Shown: positions 45,259-64,000 of the stretch, piece after piece
Position numbering within the stretch: the first letter of the stretch is position 1
How the letters are laid out: every line of letters begins with the position of its first letter
Notes under the pieces: model-generated
What the model was told of the DNA's origin: nothing
The model's database searches: none
Seen by the model: only the letters and a program-made list of their open reading frames with translations
Translations under genes and position numbers: made by a program
Source: Leuctra nigra
Taxonomy: Eukaryota > Arthropoda > Insecta > Plecoptera > Leuctridae
Length of the DNA: 64,000 nucleotides
NCBI GenBank assembly: GCA_934045905.1
Contig: OW203761.1
Coordinates: 31,546,964-31,610,963 of the forward strand
Reading direction: 5' to 3'

Positions 45259-47046
45259 ATGCCGGACATCAAAATAACACCTTTAGGTGCAGGCCAAGAT
45301 GTTGGCCGCAGCTGCATATTATTAACGATGGGTGGAAAGAACATAATGTTAGATTGCGGCATGCACATGGGATTCAATGATGAGCGCAGGTTTCCGGACT
45401 TCACTTTCATAAGTCCGGAAGGCCCATTGACAAGTTATATTGACTGTGTTATCATATCCCACTTTCACCTTGATCACTGTGGTGCATTGCCTTACTTTAC
45501 TGAAATGGTTGGATATAATGGTCCAATCTACATGACACACCCTACTAAAGCTATTGCTCCCATCCTGCTGGAAGATATGCGAAAAGTGTCAGTAGAGCGG
45601 AAAGGTGAGAGTAACTTTTTTACATCCGAAAATATTAAGGATTGTATGAAGAAAGTTATAGCTGTAACACTCCATCAATCTGTTATGGTTGATAGTCAAC
45701 TTGAGATAACGGCATACTATGCAGGCCACGTGTTAGGAGCAGCAATGTTTTCCATCAAAGTTGGGTCTCAGTCTGTAGTCTACACCGGAGACTACAACAT
45801 GACTCCGGATCGCCATCTGGGAGCTGCCTGGATTTCGAAATGTCGCCCTGATTTACTGATCACTGAATCAACTTATGCAACGACAATTCGTGACTCCAAA
45901 CGATGCAGAGAAAGAGATTTTCTGAAGAAAGTACATGAATGTGTCGATCGTGGTGGAAAAGTATTGATTCCTGTGTTTGCACTAGGAAGAGCTCAAGAAT
46001 TGTGCATATTACTGGAGACTTACTGGGAACGTATGAACCTGAAAGTTCCTGTATTTTTTGCTGCTGGACTAACAGAAAAGGCAAACAACTATTACAAGAT
46101 GTTCATAACTTGGACAAACCAGAAGATACGCAAGACCTTTGTCCAACGCAACATGTTCGACTTCAAACACATCAAACCGTTTGATAAAGCGTACATTGAC
46201 AATCCTGGAGCTATGGTTGTATTTGCTTCACCAGGAATGCTACATGCTGGTCTATCGCTCAATATCTTTAAGAAGTGGGCACCCAATGAGAACAACATGA
46301 TTATTATGCCTGGGTTTTGTGTTGTAGGAACTGTTGGACACAAGGTTCTGAGTGGTGCAAAGAAAATTGAGCTTGAAAACCGACAGTTTGTTGAAGTGAA
46401 GATGTCTGTACAGTACATGTCCTTCTCGGCACATGCTGATGCCAAAGGCATAATGCAGCTCATTCAGTACTGTGAACCGAAGAATGTCATGTTGGTTCAT
46501 GGCGAAGGAAGCAAGATGCAGTTCCTCAAGGAAAAAATTAAAAAAGAGTTTGACCTTGAGTGTTTCATGCCAGCAAATGGTGAAACATGCATCATCTCTA
46601 CAAACGTATCAATCCCAGCAGATGTGTCACTACCCTTACTGAAAGCCGAATCAGCTGAATTCAACACTGTACCACCGGATGCCCGTCGCCAGCGACTGTT
46701 GCATGGAGCCTTCGTGATGAAAGACAACACAATTTGTCTGAAGAGCATTGATGAAGCATGCAAGGATGCAGGTCTAAACCGCCACATGGTGCGGTTTACT
46801 TGCACTCTTGGCTTGGAAGATCCAGGTCCTGCCAGCAAAACTACAGAAAAACTACTTGAGCTCATCAAAACCCGATTGAAGGACTGGAATGTTCAACTGA
46901 ACGAAGGGAACATTTCGGTGGAGTCTGTGCTTGTGAAAGTGTCTGGAGCAGTAGATGAACAGAAAAATGTGTATGTTTCATGGGACAATCAAGATGAGGA
47001 ACTTGGGAGTTATATTTTGGGACTTCTTAAAAGTATGGGACAATAA
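45259..47046 (+). CDS. INTS11: Integrator complex subunit 11 (CPSF73-like endonuclease)
   Basis: A single uninterrupted frame of 595 aa; human INTS11 is 600 aa. It starts at the ATG at 45259 ([18 protein letters not shown]), matching the family start, although the frame is open a little further upstream. INTS11 is the catalytic endonuclease of Integrator, cutting snRNA 3' ends and promoter-proximal nascent RNAs. The metallo-beta-lactamase zinc-site motif HFHLDH is at residues 68-73. [22 protein letters not shown] and LLITESTYA follow, then the beta-CASP region ([25 protein letters not shown]) and a C-terminal domain ending [16 protein letters not shown]. All zinc ligand motifs are intact, so it should be active. 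It is unusual here in having no coding intron. The NALCN ATG is 429 bp downstream. Confidence 0.98.
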   Translation: MPDIKITPLGAGQDVGRSCILLTMGGKNIMLDCGMHMGFNDERRFPDFTFISPEGPLTSYIDCVIISHFHLDHCGALPYFTEMVGYNGPIYMTHPTKAIAPILLEDMRKVSVERKGESNFFTSENIKDCMKKVIAVTLHQSVMVDSQLEITAYYAGHVLGAAMFSIKVGSQSVVYTGDYNMTPDRHLGAAWISKCRPDLLITESTYATTIRDSKRCRERDFLKKVHECVDRGGKVLIPVFALGRAQELCILLETYWERMNLKVPVFFAAGLTEKANNYYKMFITWTNQKIRKTFVQRNMFDFKHIKPFDKAYIDNPGAMVVFASPGMLHAGLSLNIFKKWAPNENNMIIMPGFCVVGTVGHKVLSGAKKIELENRQFVEVKMSVQYMSFSAHADAKGIMQLIQYCEPKNVMLVHGEGSKMQFLKEKIKKEFDLECFMPANGETCIISTNVSIPADVSLPLLKAESAEFNTVPPDARRQRLLHGAFVMKDNTICLKSIDEACKDAGLNRHMVRFTCTLGLEDPGPASKTTEKLLELIKTRLKDWNVQLNEGNISVESVLVKVSGAVDEQKNVYVSWDNQDEELGSYILGLLKSMGQ

Positions 47047-47147
47047 TGTACAATTGCACTGAATCATGATTTTGAACGTTGATAAATGTACCTACTAAAT
47101 GTAATGTATGTAGTTTCAAGAACTAGTATGTATTATCATTCATTGTA

Positions 47148-47153
47148 AATAAA
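47148..47153 (+). terminator. Poly(A) signal, INTS11
   Basis: AATAAA lies about 100 bp after the INTS11 stop, followed by GGTTGTTTTTTAT, a GT/T-rich downstream element. This short 3' UTR fits the tight spacing to NALCN. Confidence 0.7.
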
Positions 47154-47475
47154 TAGGTTGTTTTTTATATGGTCTTATTTGAACTTCCCTCCAAATCACA
47201 TGGGGTTGATCCTTTGGGGTTGATGGCTGCACTGCAAGGCATTGTGGGTGGTGGGGGGTGGGGGCTGTGCAGCTGAGCTCAAGAGCTGTCAAATCTGGCA
47301 AACAAGTCTGGCTACTTCCATTTATCATCTAAAAATGTGGAAAGGGTGCGGAAACAACCATTCAATCTCCAACTAGACATTTTGGGTTTGAAATGTAGCT
47401 GTGTACTAAATTAGTACTTTGTAATTCAATAAGTTTTGAAGTAGGTGCATACTAAAGTAAAAGTGTCTTTTCGAT

Positions 47476-63216
<15,741 letters not shown>

Positions 63217-63274
63217 GTGAAAGTCCTTATTTTTTGGTTAAATTAATATTACAGCTATTCTGATCATACCCAGG

Positions 63275-64000
63275 TGTGTAAGAAGGGGAGGGGGGAGTGG
63301 GGGTCAACGACCCCCCCCCCCCCCCCCCACATTTCATCCTGACATCCCCAGATATCACCCCCATATATACAAAAATGTTGCAAAAAGAGATGTACAAATG
63401 CACAGATGAATGATCCATTACGAGGTTGTTTTGTTTTCTAAAAAAATCTCAAGGGTTGCAAAACTAATTGAACAGAAGTATATCCAATGAGACAGTGACT
63501 CATTTGTCCAACTTGATCATCCTCTTGAACACAATTTAATAATTACGTTAAATAATTTGATACCAAAACACATTAAAAAAATCTATCTATTGCTTGTTGC
63601 TGTTGCTTATTGCAACCTTTTTCAAAGAAATTCCAAATTGGGAATTGGGAATCACTGATTCCCACTCCCAAATTTGTTACATTTCATGGTCATTTTGAAG
63701 TGTGATTCTGGTAAAATTACTGCAACATGAATAATAACATTAATAACTAGGTAATTTTTCATGGGCAAACAAAAAGTACAGGAACATATCTAAGAGAAGG
63801 AATTAACACAAAAAGAACAACAAAATGAACACAAAATGAACATCAGTCGTCGTTTCCTCCCAAATTTTTTATTTCTTCCGAGCTTAAATAATGGCCAAAT
63901 AAGAGATTTAAAAAAAGAGATTTAAAAAGAGATTTAAAGATGGCGGACGCTATGCTCCACCTTTGTGGACTCTGTTCAGAAAAATGTACTAATAAACAAT
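63275..64000. mobile_element. Relative of the hAT-like element at 26862 (runs off window)
   Basis: GTGTGTAAGAAGGGGAGGGG, then GAGTGGGGGTCAACGACC, a C-run (63311-63328), CATCCTGAC and CCAGATATCACCCCCA.ATATACAAAAATGTTG follow 26866-26960 closely. The tandem CCCTGCGGGG units are not seen before the window ends. It lies in the NALCN intron after coding exon 21. Confidence 0.7.

Overview
This is a window of an animal nuclear genome, most likely an insect (possibly hemipteran; the species cannot be settled from the sequence). The evidence is interrupted genes with GT-AG introns, animal-specific genes (NALCN, tektin-1, PPM1E), AT-rich introns with TAGG/TACC microsatellites, and a heavy load of DNA transposons, MITEs, SINEs and non-LTR retrotransposon fragments. 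It contains six protein-coding genes. All exon joins given below were worked out by hand and keep frame.

Layout: (1) 140-6886, + strand, the 3' part of an FBXO21 homologue (SirB1/transglutaminase-like core plus YccV/HspQ domain); its F-box exons lie left of the window. (2) 9083-14824, - strand, a complete tektin-1 gene, six exons, 413 aa. (3) 15054-16993, + strand, a complete C22orf39/PANTS-like small gene, three exons, 145 aa, head-to-head with tektin-1 across 229 bp. (4) 18335-43055, + strand, a PPM1E-like PP2C phosphatase, seven exons, predicted 1404 aa, with a 12.6-kb intron and an 867-codon last exon that carries a PAM2 motif, NPF motifs, an alanine-rich hydrophobic stretch and a basic Pro/Thr/Lys/Ala tail. 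(5) 45259-47046, + strand, INTS11, 595 aa in one exon. (6) 47476 to beyond 63216, + strand, the NALCN / narrow abdomen sodium-leak channel, at least 21 coding exons, continuing past the right edge.

The genes do not form a pathway. They cover ubiquitin ligation, axonemal structure, a small conserved protein, Ser/Thr dephosphorylation, snRNA/mRNA 3'-end cleavage and neuronal resting conductance. Context adds three points: the shared 229-bp promoter of tektin-1 and the C22orf39 homologue holds a full-consensus RFX X-box, as expected for a ciliary gene; INTS11 and NALCN are separated by only 429 bp; and the PPM1E tail may be an added or separately expressed module.

Introns and intergenic DNA are dominated by repeats: hAT-like elements with 8-bp target duplications (10193-11023, 25783-26577, 26862-27896, 50168-50770), pogo/Tigger-like MITEs (24954-25455, 54845-55485), Tc1/mariner-like MITEs with CACTTGGCA ends, a 5S-rRNA-derived SINE, tRNA-derived SINEs, two 5'-truncated LINE copies and several foldback elements, one with two identical 156-bp arms (34117-34511).
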